Origin: UBA2588 sp964343075
Lineage (GTDB): Bacteria > Chloroflexota > Dehalococcoidia > Lucifugimonadales > UBA3495
Assembly: GCA_964343075.1 (NCBI GenBank)
Contig: CAYFGT010000010.1
Span: 1-64,000, forward strand
DNA: 64,000 nt
Reading direction: 5' to 3'
Shown here: positions 34,638 through 43,977 of the stretch, piece by piece
Position numbering within the stretch: position 1 is the first letter of the stretch
Layout: each line of letters starts with the position of its first letter
Program-made: the position numbers and the translations under genes
Notes under the pieces: generated by a model
What the model was told of the DNA's origin: nothing
Seen by the model: the letters and a program-made list of their open reading frames with translations, nothing else
Database searches by the model: none

Positions 34638-36416
34638 TTAACTTTCCTCCGAAGAAACCGAATTTAGGTTAGCATCTAAAATCACATCAGATTCGAATTC
34701 ATGCTGGTAGTCATAGATATCTTTATACGCACCATTTAGACCGTACAAAGCTTCGTGAGTACCTTCTTCTATAATCTTGCCTTTATCCATAACAACTATA
34801 TAATCCGCGTCTCTCACTGTACTCAATCTATGAGCGATGACGAACGTTGTTCGATTTTTCATAACATTTCTCATAGCATCTCTGATTCTAAATTCAGTTT
34901 CCACATCCACGCTTGAGGTGGAATCATCTAAAACAAGAATGGGAGGGTCCATTAACAACGTCCTTGCGATAGCTAGCCTTTGGCGCTGTCCTCCGGATAA
35001 TGTAGCTCCTCGCTCACCTACCCAAGTATCGTACCCTTCAGGTAAAGATTGGATATGATCATCCAATTGAGCTATCTTAGAAACTTCTCGGATTTGCGCG
35101 ATGTCCGCTCCTTCCATACCATACGAAATATTTTGCTTAATTGTAGATGCAAATAAAAATATATCTTGAGCAACAATTCCTATGTTCTTTCTAAGTGATG
35201 CCAACGTATAATCATTCACATTCTTCCCGTCAATAAGTACGCTGCCTTCAGTAGGATCATAAAATCTTGAAATCAAATGTACTAACGAGCTCTTGCCGCT
35301 TCCAGGGGCTCCTAGAATCGCTGTGACTTGCCCAGGTGCCACAGATAAGTTGATTCCATCAAGTACGTAATCAGATCTGTTGTACCCAAACTTAATATTA
35401 GAAAAATGGACCTCCCCTGATGGTCTATCCATGACTGTCGCATTCAAGCGTTCTGATACGGGAGACGGTGAATCAATCACCTCAAATACGCGCTCACCAG
35501 CAGGAATTGCTCGAGAATAACTATTTATTATCCATGCTGACATACGAATCGGAAAGTTTAAGATGTTTAAAAGGAATATGAATTCCGTCAATTGGCCAAT
35601 TGTTAACGTGCCATTAATTACTTTGCTCCCACCAAAATATAAGATGATCCCAATACCTAAAGTGAAGAAGAAAGTCGTCGTAGAACTATTACTCGCCTCT
35701 AATTTATTAGAATCAAAAGTGATATCTGCAAGTTGCTCGGCTTTCTGAGAAAATTTCCTCTTTTCATATTCTTCTGCAGCAAAAGCTTTAACTACTGGTA
35801 TCCCAGATAAGTTTTCTTGAAGTATAGTTATCAATTCTCCTGTTACTTCTTGCACTTTAGCCCAAAGGATTCGCAATTTATAGATGATTGTAGTCGCACG
35901 AAAAATTAATACAGGAACAAATATTAAGCTGACCGTTGCTAGAAAGAAATCTATTTGGATCATCAAAATCGCTACAATTATTATCATGAATAATATGTGA
36001 AGAGATCTGACCATCCCAAGGTTTATAAATCTCCTCATAGATTCGATATCGGCAGTTGCTCGTGACATCAAATCCCCAGTATGTTCATTATCATGATATG
36101 CGAAACTTAGGTTTTGCCATTTGTCATATAGCAAATTACGTAGCTTATACGTTACCATTTGGGACAGCGTGTCAGTACAGTAGATTCTACCGTAGTCAAA
36201 CAAGCCTCGTAACAAGCACAATACAAACAATAAAATAGCCATCCATAACAGGGTCTGCCGATCTACAAAAGTTGAAAGCATCTCATCTACAGCAAGCCCC
36301 AATACTTTAGGTATAGCTAACGTGGCCAGCACAGACAGGATCATAGATACATAACCAGCAATTAATCGCCACTTATTCTCTAATGCAATGCTTAATATGC
36401 GTACTAAAATATCCAA
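34638..36416 (-). CDS. ABC exporter half-transporter (fused permease/ATPase), degenerate-site subunit
   Basis: A 592-residue half transporter with six membrane helices (TMD to about residue 320), Walker A GAPGSGKSS, an intact signature LSGGQRQR, but Walker B ILVLDDSTSSVD, where Asp replaces the catalytic Glu. That change, with the degenerate signature of its partner downstream, makes one of the two ATP sites inactive, as in heterodimeric exporters. The gene pair is tightly coupled (1 nt between them). The cargo is unknown. Confidence 0.9.
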   Translation of the reverse strand: MDILVRILSIALENKWRLIAGYVSMILSVLATLAIPKVLGLAVDEMLSTFVDRQTLLWMAILLFVLCLLRGLFDYGRIYCTDTLSQMVTYKLRNLLYDKWQNLSFAYHDNEHTGDLMSRATADIESMRRFINLGMVRSLHILFMIIIVAILMIQIDFFLATVSLIFVPVLIFRATTIIYKLRILWAKVQEVTGELITILQENLSGIPVVKAFAAEEYEKRKFSQKAEQLADITFDSNKLEASNSSTTTFFFTLGIGIILYFGGSKVINGTLTIGQLTEFIFLLNILNFPIRMSAWIINSYSRAIPAGERVFEVIDSPSPVSERLNATVMDRPSGEVHFSNIKFGYNRSDYVLDGINLSVAPGQVTAILGAPGSGKSSLVHLISRFYDPTEGSVLIDGKNVNDYTLASLRKNIGIVAQDIFLFASTIKQNISYGMEGADIAQIREVSKIAQLDDHIQSLPEGYDTWVGERGATLSGGQRQRLAIARTLLMDPPILVLDDSTSSVDVETEFRIRDAMRNVMKNRTTFVIAHRLSTVRDADYIVVMDKGKIIEEGTHEALYGLNGAYKDIYDYQHEFESDVILDANLNSVSSEES

Positions 36417-36513
36417 AATAACTTTCTTGAAATCCTGAAATTACCGACAAACGAATTGCAGTATTATGGTCGGTGCTCGAGTTAGTATACAGTATATATA
36501 TGATTGGCAATAA

Positions 36514-38184
36514 TCACATTCGGTCAGGAGCGTTCATCCCCATCAAGTTCAGTACTTTCTCAAAAACAACTTGAGCAGCCTGAACCAATCTCAATCTTGC
36601 CATGGACAATGGCAAATCTTCCGTATTTGACGACACCACTCTACAATGTTCATAAAAGGCATGGGCATCCGATGCTAATTCTAACGCGTAATGTGGCATA
36701 TGATGGGGCTCTAGACTATCAGCAACCTGGTAAATAACTTCAGGTAGCCTGAATAATGATTTTAGCAGGGCCATTTCATGCTTAGTTTTCAATAAAGTTA
36801 AGTCTGCATCTTCCCAATCAACCCCGTTATCTCGCGCTAATCCTAAAATATTCTTGATACGAGCATGGGCATATTGTATGTAAAACACAGGATTTTCATT
36901 CGAAGATTTTTTGGCTAGGTCCATATCGAATTCCATTTGAGACGAAGCACTACGAGTTAGAAAGAAATACCTACAAGCATCAGAACCAACTTCTTCTACT
37001 AGCTCTTTGACGGTAATGAAATCTCCTGTTCTCTTAGAAGCTCTAACGACTTCATCTCCTTTTTTCAGTGTTACCATCTGAGAAATCAATACCGTTAACT
37101 TTGAATCATCTATATCTAAGGCACGCATTGCAGCTTTTAGCCTAGAAATATGTCCTTGATGGTCCGCTCCCCAAATGTCTATCACTTGATCAAAATTTCT
37201 AGTTTTAAACTTGTTCCTATGATACGCAATATCTGATGCAAAATAAGTAGGCTCTCCAGTAGATTTCACTATCACATTGTCTTTTTCTTCATCTAAGATC
37301 GTGGATGCGAACCAAAGAGCTTGATCCATCTGTTTCAAATAATTCTTAGACTCTAATTCATTGATAGTTTCTTCGTATTCTGTATTCCCAAATAATGATT
37401 TTTCACTGAACCAATTATCAAATTCTACGTGTAATTCTAGTAAATCGTCTGCGATAGCGTTCAACATACTATCGGTGCTAATCTGAGAAATAAGACCAAT
37501 TGCCTCATCATTGCCGATCAATGAATCCCCATATTCTTTATTAACTAATATTGCGACATCTCGGACATAATCACCTTGATATCCTCCGTCGGGGAGCGGA
37601 TAAGAGTGTCCTAACAGCTCATAATACCTAGCGAGAACAGATTCAAAAAATAACTGCATCTGATTGCCCGCGTCATTTATGTAATATTCTCTCGTTACAG
37701 CATAGCCGGCGGACTCCATAATATTTGCCAGTGAACTTCCGATAACTGCTCCTCGAGCATGTCCAACATGGACTGGGCCTGTTGGATTAACACTCACAAA
37801 CTCTATCATCACATTTTCAGTAGTAGTTAAAGTGTTATCTCCAAAAGATGATCCTTGTTCAATAATCCTAGGTATTTGGGATCGCAGCCATTCTTCATCA
37901 ATTCTGAAATTTATAAATCCTGGTGCAGCCACAGTTACATTCGCAACGAATTCAGTGGTAGGCCATTTAGAAACTATTTCTTTAGCAATCTCCATAGGAT
38001 TACGCTTAAATTCTTTTGTAAGTCTTAGAGGGAGATTCGTTGCATAGTCTCCATGTTCTGGATTAGCGGGGCGGTCTATTTCTATAGACCCTAAGTTTAT
38101 TCCTTTAATGCTGTTGTCATTAGCAGTTTCTTCAACACACCCAGCCAACACTTCCATAAGTTTTTCTTTTATGTTTGAATTCAT
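36514..38184 (-). CDS. argS: arginine--tRNA ligase
   Basis: A class Ia aminoacyl-tRNA synthetase of about 556 residues, near the family's usual length. The HIGH motif is HVGHARGAV near residue 130, preceded by FVSVNPTGPVH, which is diagnostic of ArgRS. The N-terminal Add-1 domain (PLRLTKEFKRNP) and C-terminal anticodon-binding helices (YALELASDAHAFYEHCRV) are present. As in many ArgRS enzymes, no clear KMSK is seen. The ATG at 38184 is used; a TTG four codons upstream is possible, and neither has a good Shine-Dalgarno. Confidence 0.96.
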   Translation of the reverse strand: MNSNIKEKLMEVLAGCVEETANDNSIKGINLGSIEIDRPANPEHGDYATNLPLRLTKEFKRNPMEIAKEIVSKWPTTEFVANVTVAAPGFINFRIDEEWLRSQIPRIIEQGSSFGDNTLTTTENVMIEFVSVNPTGPVHVGHARGAVIGSSLANIMESAGYAVTREYYINDAGNQMQLFFESVLARYYELLGHSYPLPDGGYQGDYVRDVAILVNKEYGDSLIGNDEAIGLISQISTDSMLNAIADDLLELHVEFDNWFSEKSLFGNTEYEETINELESKNYLKQMDQALWFASTILDEEKDNVIVKSTGEPTYFASDIAYHRNKFKTRNFDQVIDIWGADHQGHISRLKAAMRALDIDDSKLTVLISQMVTLKKGDEVVRASKRTGDFITVKELVEEVGSDACRYFFLTRSASSQMEFDMDLAKKSSNENPVFYIQYAHARIKNILGLARDNGVDWEDADLTLLKTKHEMALLKSLFRLPEVIYQVADSLEPHHMPHYALELASDAHAFYEHCRVVSSNTEDLPLSMARLRLVQAAQVVFEKVLNLMGMNAPDRM

Positions 38185-38281
38185 AATACGAAACAATATC
38201 TACCACATTTTAATACATACAGTACAATACTATATGCTAAGTATACTATTAAAAATAGAAAAAAACGCAAAGGCGGATGTT

Positions 38282-38977
38282 TTGAAACCATCAATCACCA
38301 TAGGATTACTAGGGGGGAACGAATTCACTGAGGGATGCCTAGCAGCAGACACGATAATCCTCGGCAAAACAAATAAGAAACAGCCAAACATCGTGATACT
38401 ACCCACTGCCAACGTACACCACCCTGACATTGCCGCACACAACGGGATACAATATTTCTCACACTTAGGACATTCGGCATGTTCCATAATGGTAACAAAT
38501 CGTCAGGAAGCAGATACTCCGGCCCTATTTGATAAGTTATCAGACTGCGATCTTCTATATTTACCTGGAGGCGAACCACAACACCTATATCAATCCCTAA
38601 AAAATACGGCACTGATCGAGTCAATTTCAAATCGAGGCCATCAAGGTATGGTTATCGCAGGATCCAGTGCAGGCGCCATGGTAATGGGAGAGTTACTAAA
38701 AAATCCATCGTTAGGTACTTGGGAATTTGGCTTGGGATTGATACCAAACTTAGGGGTGATACCACACCACGAACATGCGGATTACGTAGAGACTCACGAG
38801 CAACTGGTTGAAACAGTATTTAACGAACACTCTAATACAGTAGTTTACGGGATATCAATTGAGTCAGGATGTGTTATAACAGGTGATCAAGTAACAGTCA
38901 TAGGACATGACAATCTAATAGCTTACAGGAAGTCAGGTTATTCAGAATATACAGTCAATGAACAATTATCGTTGTAA
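38282..38977 (+). CDS. peptidase S51 family protein (dipeptidase E/cyanophycinase-like)
   Basis: A protein of about 231 residues with the S51 features: LPGGEPQHLYQSL near residue 100 and the nucleophile elbow IAGSSAGAMVMGE, with the serine in GSSAG. A late EHADYVETHE supplies histidines. S51 enzymes cut Asp-X dipeptides or cyanophycin. I choose a TTG at 38282 because AGGCGG lies 5 nt upstream and the family starts near here; an ATG at 38234 in frame adds 16 Lys-rich residues. It is divergent from argS, converges on hisIE after 2 nt. Confidence 0.8.
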   Translation: MKPSITIGLLGGNEFTEGCLAADTIILGKTNKKQPNIVILPTANVHHPDIAAHNGIQYFSHLGHSACSIMVTNRQEADTPALFDKLSDCDLLYLPGGEPQHLYQSLKNTALIESISNRGHQGMVIAGSSAGAMVMGELLKNPSLGTWEFGLGLIPNLGVIPHHEHADYVETHEQLVETVFNEHSNTVVYGISIESGCVITGDQVTVIGHDNLIAYRKSGYSEYTVNEQLSL

Positions 38978-38979
38978 CT

Positions 38980-39606
38980 TCATTTCTGTCTACTTGCAAG
39001 ATTATCCCAAATCTCATTAAGCCCTATATCCTTCTCAGCTAGTAACACCAATAAATGGTATATCAAATCGGAAGTCTCATTTATTACGTTAACTCTATTT
39101 TCTCTAAGGCTTGCCAAACCAGTTTCTCCTGCTTCCTCGATGACTTTTTGGGCAATACGATCAATTCCTGAACCAAATAGTTCTGTCGTATAACTACCTT
39201 CCGGCATCGATGCTTTCCTGTCTTGTATCGTTGCGTACAATTCATCTAGTATTCCCGAATCTTCCCTAATTTTAATGTACTCATCTGGCATCTGCTCAAT
39301 TTTGTTAAAAAAACACGAAACTTCCCCCGTATGGCAAGTTGGTCCGTCAGGATTGACTTTCAACAATAAAGTGTCTGAATCACAATCTGTCCAAATTTCT
39401 ACCACATTTAAATAGTTGCCTGACACTTCACCTTTATGCCATAAGTCTTCCCTGCTCCTGCTGTAAAACCACACTTGAGTACCTTCGATAGTTCTCTTGA
39501 TAGTTCCCGGATTCATATAACCTAACATGAGAATTTCACCTGTATTACTATCTTGAGCTATAGCAGGAATCAGTCCTTTCCCATCGAGTTTTAAATTAAC
39601 GCTCAT
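38980..39606 (-). CDS. hisIE: bifunctional phosphoribosyl-AMP cyclohydrolase / phosphoribosyl-ATP pyrophosphatase
   Basis: A 208-residue fusion catalysing two steps of histidine synthesis. The HisI half has the zinc site region DCDSDTLLLKVNPDGPTCHTGEVSCF (given here by its ends near residues 77-101: the Asp and Cys ligands are visible) and WFYSRSR. The HisE half from about residue 115 has SYTTELF and KVIEEAGE, the pyrophosphatase helix. It is last in the hisS-hisF-HAD-hisIE set on this strand, 22 nt after the HAD gene. Confidence 0.95.
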   Translation of the reverse strand: MSVNLKLDGKGLIPAIAQDSNTGEILMLGYMNPGTIKRTIEGTQVWFYSRSREDLWHKGEVSGNYLNVVEIWTDCDSDTLLLKVNPDGPTCHTGEVSCFFNKIEQMPDEYIKIREDSGILDELYATIQDRKASMPEGSYTTELFGSGIDRIAQKVIEEAGETGLASLRENRVNVINETSDLIYHLLVLLAEKDIGLNEIWDNLASRQK

Positions 39607-39628
39607 ATCATTATCCTTTCCGTACCTA

Positions 39629-40336
39629 TTACCCTAAAATGTCCAGCAATCCTGTGAGATCAGCGATCTCCGCATATGGTCTCTGTAATTTATTATCAGG
39701 ACGTTCATTTTTTCTATTCACCCAAACCGCTTTCATCCCAACAGACATCGGACCTTCAACGTCTTCATATTGACGATCGCCCACGTACAACACCTCGCTA
39801 GCTTTCATTCCTAGGCGTATCAATGATTCTTCAAATATCCTAGGCATAGGCTTATAAGATGTCACGTCTTCGGAAGAGACAACCACAGCCAAATTTACGG
39901 GTATCCTGTCTATAACTGGAAGAAGAAAACTATTATCCGCATTCGAAGCTACTCCAATCTCATAACGTTCAGACAATCTTCTAAGAACTTCTTCTGTCTC
40001 CTGGAAAAGGGGCCTTTGACCCAAGTCATCAATACAATCTTGGGCCATTACTCTCGGATCTGCGATGAACCCTATTTTACTCAAAGCATATTCAAAACTA
40101 TTGGTCCATCCATCTAAGTATGATATAAATCCGGCATCAGGTAATAATCGAGATCGTGAAAACTCTTTATCTCCTTCTCTCCATATATCCCAAAAGGTTT
40201 CAGGGTCAACTGGGAGTTTATATTCAACTTTTAATTTGTCGAATTCTTCTTTCCAAAATTCAGTAGAGTTATTAGCTAACGTGTTAAACATGTCAAAAAG
40301 TACAACTTTTATAGTATCCATTTGCCCATTGCTCAT
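39629..40336 (-). CDS. HAD-family hydrolase, embedded in the his gene set
   Basis: A 235-residue haloacid-dehalogenase-superfamily phosphatase. Motif I is FDMFNTLAN near residue 13 (the usual second Asp of DxD is Asn-like: DMFNT), motif II is VASNADN, motif III Lys in YKPMP, and motif IV is YVGDRQYEDVEG. Its ATG overlaps the hisF stop by 4 nt (ATGA), so it is made with HisF and could supply a histidinol-phosphate phosphatase. HAD enzymes do this in some bacteria, but the lack of a DxD motif makes that uncertain. Confidence 0.82.
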   Translation of the reverse strand: MSNGQMDTIKVVLFDMFNTLANNSTEFWKEEFDKLKVEYKLPVDPETFWDIWREGDKEFSRSRLLPDAGFISYLDGWTNSFEYALSKIGFIADPRVMAQDCIDDLGQRPLFQETEEVLRRLSERYEIGVASNADNSFLLPVIDRIPVNLAVVVSSEDVTSYKPMPRIFEESLIRLGMKASEVLYVGDRQYEDVEGPMSVGMKAVWVNRKNERPDNKLQRPYAEIADLTGLLDILG

Positions 40337-41094
40337 ATTCTTACAGATATCCCTTTCCCTGATAGATATTTTTTTACATCGTTTACTGAGTATTTCCCAA
40401 AATGAAATATGCTAGCAGCTAACACAGCGTCTGCCTTACCATGCTCAAAAGCATTATATATATGGTCCATCTCTCCGGCCCCCCCGCTTGCTATCACGGG
40501 CACTGTAACGCATTCGGAAACTGACCTCAATAAATCTGTATCATAACCAGTTTGTTGTCCATCAGTGTCCATGCTAGTAAGCAAAATTTCTCCAGCTCCT
40601 AAATCAACTAATTCTTGAGCCCAAGCGACTACATCCAAACCGGTGGAAGTTCTTCCACCGTTAACAAAAACTTCCCAAGAATTTGCTGTAGGATTTCGTT
40701 TTGCATCTATAGCCGCTACAATGCACTGTGACCCAAATTCTGCAGCTGAATATTTAACCAAGTTAGGGTCTTTAACCGCCGCAGTATTCAAAGATACTTT
40801 ATCTGCACCTGCTCTTAACATATTCCGGATATTTGATATAGAACGAATCCCGCCGCCAACCGTAAGAGGAATAAATACTTCTGCAGATACATTTTCAACA
40901 ACATTAACCATTGTATCTCTATCGTCAGAGGAAGCTGTTATATCTAAAAATACCAATTCATCACAGCCCTGTTCATTATAATATGCAGCGAGCTCAGCCG
41001 GATCTCCTGCGTCTCTCAAATTAACAAAACTCGTACCCTTAACTACACGACCTTTATCAACATCCAAACATGGAATGATACGCTTAGTAAACAT
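40333..41094 (-). CDS. hisF: imidazole glycerol phosphate synthase subunit HisF
   Basis: The cyclase subunit, 253 residues, a (beta/alpha)8 barrel. The start is TKRIIPCLDVDKGRVVKG, with catalytic Asp11 in CLDV, and the second acid is in SMDTDGQQTGYD (Asp130-type). The phosphate loops VGGGI and ASGGAG are present. It works with HisH, which is not in the window. It overlaps the HAD gene by 4 nt. Confidence 0.97.
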   Translation of the reverse strand: MFTKRIIPCLDVDKGRVVKGTSFVNLRDAGDPAELAAYYNEQGCDELVFLDITASSDDRDTMVNVVENVSAEVFIPLTVGGGIRSISNIRNMLRAGADKVSLNTAAVKDPNLVKYSAAEFGSQCIVAAIDAKRNPTANSWEVFVNGGRTSTGLDVVAWAQELVDLGAGEILLTSMDTDGQQTGYDTDLLRSVSECVTVPVIASGGAGEMDHIYNAFEHGKADAVLAASIFHFGKYSVNDVKKYLSGKGISVRI

Positions 41095-41135
41095 TTTATT
41101 GCCTAACCATTAAGTACATTTCGACTGGACCTTAT

Positions 41136-42380
41136 TCACAGGTTTGCTAAGAACTCTTCAATAGAACAAATGTTCTGTTCTGACGTGGTCATATCTTTTA
41201 TTACAACTTCTCTTCTTTCCATTTCGGACTCGCCAATGATGATCACAAATGGAATCTCTAATGAATTAGCCTGTCTCATTTGGCCTCTAAGCCCTCTAGT
41301 CCCATTTGCCACCATGGCCCCAGTCCCTCGCTCTCTAATCTGGTTTGCAATCTTTATTGCTAGGGGCCTAGCATTATCTCCTATGTTAACAACCAGATAT
41401 TTAGGTGATTCAATGTCTGGCACGTCTATAGATTCTTTGATCAAATTTAGAGTCAGTCGCTCTATACCGGTTGCGAATCCCATGGCAGGAACAACACGTC
41501 CTCCTATCTGTTCGATCAAAGCATCATATCGGCCTCCCCCTAAAATAGTAGATTGCCCACCAACATCTCGCGGCTGAATTTCAAATACGGTTTTGGTGTA
41601 ATAATCCAATCCTCTTACTAATTTATGATCAATGGTATACGGAATATCAAGCTCTGATAAATAATTCTTCACCAATTCCCAATGAGATTCACATTCATCA
41701 CATAGATAATCAATTGATTTAGGAGCATCAGTGGTTAATTTTGAACATTCCAGATTTTTACAGTCAAGCAAACGCAATGGATTACGTTCAATTCTATTAA
41801 GGCAATCTTTACACAAATCGTTCCTATGGGTTTCATAATAGTTTTTCAGAGATTCCACATACGCCGGCCTACAGTTTGAGTCACCTATAGAATTGATAAA
41901 GACATTTATTTGTTTAAGCCCTATCCCTATTATCAGATCATATGCAAATTTTATAATCTCGACATCAATAGAAGGGTCCGGGTCTCCAATGGCCTCTATC
42001 CCAAATTGGTGGTGTTCTCTATATCGACCTGCCTGTGGCCGCTCATATCTGAACACAGAACAGAAATAATGCATTCTTACCGGTTGGGCTAAATTATGCA
42101 TTCCGTGTTCTAAGTAAGCTCTGCAAATGGAAGCTGTACCTTCAGGACGCAACGTCATACTATCTCCGCCACGATCATCGAAGGAATACATTTCTTTATC
42201 TACAATGTCAGTCCCTTCTCCTACAGACCTAACAAATAATGAAGAGTCCTCAAACGTAGGAGTATCAACTCTGGCATATCCATACAAGGAGGCTAATTTA
42301 TTCGCAGTCTTTTCAATGTGCCTCGAGTATTTTTGTTTGTCTGGTAGTAAATCGGCGGTTCCTCTTGGTGCTTTAAACAA
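41136..42380 (-). CDS. hisS: histidine--tRNA ligase
   Basis: A class II synthetase of 414 residues. Motif 2 is FRYERPQAGRYREHHQFG near residue 115, the histidine-specific loops LVRGLDYYTKTVFEI and GGGRYD appear in order, and the C-terminal anticodon domain is complete. A Cys-containing insert (CKDCLNRIERNP...CDEC) typical of bacterial HisRS lies near residue 190. It is 41 nt upstream of hisF, so charging and synthesis of histidine may be co-expressed. Confidence 0.96.
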   Translation of the reverse strand: MFKAPRGTADLLPDKQKYSRHIEKTANKLASLYGYARVDTPTFEDSSLFVRSVGEGTDIVDKEMYSFDDRGGDSMTLRPEGTASICRAYLEHGMHNLAQPVRMHYFCSVFRYERPQAGRYREHHQFGIEAIGDPDPSIDVEIIKFAYDLIIGIGLKQINVFINSIGDSNCRPAYVESLKNYYETHRNDLCKDCLNRIERNPLRLLDCKNLECSKLTTDAPKSIDYLCDECESHWELVKNYLSELDIPYTIDHKLVRGLDYYTKTVFEIQPRDVGGQSTILGGGRYDALIEQIGGRVVPAMGFATGIERLTLNLIKESIDVPDIESPKYLVVNIGDNARPLAIKIANQIRERGTGAMVANGTRGLRGQMRQANSLEIPFVIIIGESEMERREVVIKDMTTSEQNICSIEEFLANL

Positions 42381-42433
42381 ATAAATTTACCTCGTACCAG
42401 TATTTGTACTAATTATACACAGATAATTCAGCA

Positions 42434-43666
42434 TTAAATGACGCCTTCTGATTCCATTTGAGATAATTCAGCATCACTCAACCCACCTAACCTAGTAAGT
42501 ATGTCTACATTATCTTCCCCAAGGGTGGGAGGAGTTTTATGATCTATAGCCTCTGTAGACGTTAGCCGAAAGGGGGTATCAACGGTTCTAAACGTTCCTC
42601 CAAGTGTATCTCCTGTTTCGACGAACATTTTCCTAGCTTGTAGATGGGGGCATTCATCTAAATCCTTAACATCCTGGACCATTCCCATCGAAAAACCAAA
42701 ATCAATCAATGTTTGTGATACGTATCTTTTCTTCTGTTGTTTGGACCAATTTTCTATAGCAGGGATCACGTTATCAAAATAAAATTGACCACTTCCCCCT
42801 TCGCCTAAATATCTTGGGTCATCGATCAAATCTTTTCGTCCAATCAAATTCCACAACTGACGCCATTTATCTCTTCCTCGAGCTCCCGCTAGCACAACAT
42901 ATCCGTCTTGTGTTTGTAGAGTAAGTTGCGCAGATATCATATTTTCTCTTGCTCGAGTAGTTACTGTACCTGTTGCTTGATAATAGGGCATGCTACTAGT
43001 TGTGTGTGCCACCATACAATCATACATAGCCGTATCTACATGCTGCCCAGTTCCTGTTTGCCGTTTAGTTTCTAAAGCCATCATAATTCCTAAAGCTGCC
43101 CACAAACCTGGTATTGAATCACCCATATTATCTCCAACCATATGGGGAGGCCCATCTGGAGCTCCTGTTGATTCCATCCATCCACCCATACCTTGAACAC
43201 AAGGATTATTTGCCGGCCAGTCTGAATATGGTCCATCATAGTCCGCATGCGCACCATAACCTGTAATACTGGCGTACACCAACCCAATATTAATTGCTTT
43301 AAGTGCTTCATATGGGTACCCTAACCTTTCCATGGCACCAGGCCCCCAATTATCAATCAAAACATCCGATTCTCGGATCATATTCTCAAATGCTTTTTTT
43401 GCTCTAGCGTCACGCAAATCTAACGATACACTCTTCTTGTTTCTGTTAACTCCAAGGAATCTAGCACTTATAGATTCACCATTTGTATTTTCCATGATTG
43501 GTTGATTCGCTCTAGCTTGCTCACCCGACCCAGGTCGTTCTATTTTTATTACCTCAGCTCCCATATCGCCAAGTATCATAGAACAAAAAGGACCAGCAAC
43601 AATATGGGTCAAATCTAATACTCGTATATTCCTAAGCGGCAATGGCAATTTATCTTGTTCAGACAT
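42434..43666 (-). CDS. CaiB/BaiF family CoA-transferase
   Basis: A 410-residue class III CoA-transferase, which moves CoA between carboxylic acids through an aspartyl-CoA intermediate. The N-terminus LDLTHIVAGPFCSMILGDMGAEVIKIERPG is hallmark (split here: LTHIVAGPFC then DMGAEVIKIE), and the catalytic Asp is in GDNMGDSIPG near residue 180. AGGAGG precedes the ATG. It is divergent from tRNA-Asp. The substrate is not evident; SAR202-like genomes carry many such genes. Confidence 0.9.
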   Translation of the reverse strand: MSEQDKLPLPLRNIRVLDLTHIVAGPFCSMILGDMGAEVIKIERPGSGEQARANQPIMENTNGESISARFLGVNRNKKSVSLDLRDARAKKAFENMIRESDVLIDNWGPGAMERLGYPYEALKAINIGLVYASITGYGAHADYDGPYSDWPANNPCVQGMGGWMESTGAPDGPPHMVGDNMGDSIPGLWAALGIMMALETKRQTGTGQHVDTAMYDCMVAHTTSSMPYYQATGTVTTRARENMISAQLTLQTQDGYVVLAGARGRDKWRQLWNLIGRKDLIDDPRYLGEGGSGQFYFDNVIPAIENWSKQQKKRYVSQTLIDFGFSMGMVQDVKDLDECPHLQARKMFVETGDTLGGTFRTVDTPFRLTSTEAIDHKTPPTLGEDNVDILTRLGGLSDAELSQMESEGVI

Positions 43667-43716
43667 GTATATGTCCTCCTATGATTTTAAATACAGGTCA
43701 TTTTTCGCATTTTTCC

Positions 43717-43746
43717 TTGACAGTTTGTAGGAAATCGCAATAAACT
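43717..43746 (+). promoter_or_regulatory. promoter of tRNA-Asp
   Basis: A perfect TTGACA (43717-43722), an 18-nt spacer and TAAACT (43741-43746), 22 nt before the tRNA 5' end. Confidence 0.6.
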
Positions 43747-43768
43747 GACTGCTACTGATTTACTTTAA

Positions 43769-43845
43769 GGCCCCGTGGTGTAGCGGTTTAACATACTGCC
43801 CTGTCACGGCAGAGATCGTGGGTTCGAATCCCATCGGGGTCGCCA
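43769..43845 (+). tRNA. tRNA-Asp (anticodon GTC)
   Basis: A 77-nt cloverleaf. The acceptor GGCCCCG pairs with CGGGGTC (one G-T), the anticodon stem CTGCC/GGCAG encloses CTGTCAC (anticodon GTC), the T-arm has GGTTCGAATCC, the discriminator is G, and CCA is encoded at 43843-43845. Confidence 0.98.
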
Positions 43846-43977
43846 CCAAGTGAAAGACACTTCGCGAGCCCTATATTCCGCATTAAACTAACATTAAAGT
43901 ACTCCAGCCCTACCATTTTAAATTTATCTTCACTGTATTACAATTTCTCCCATTCAGAACACCCAATAGGAGGGCGT

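Noticed and set aside
43846..43870. Hairpin AAGTG-AAAGA-CACTT after tRNA-Asp as a terminator
   Set aside because: The stem is only 5 bp and no T-run follows.
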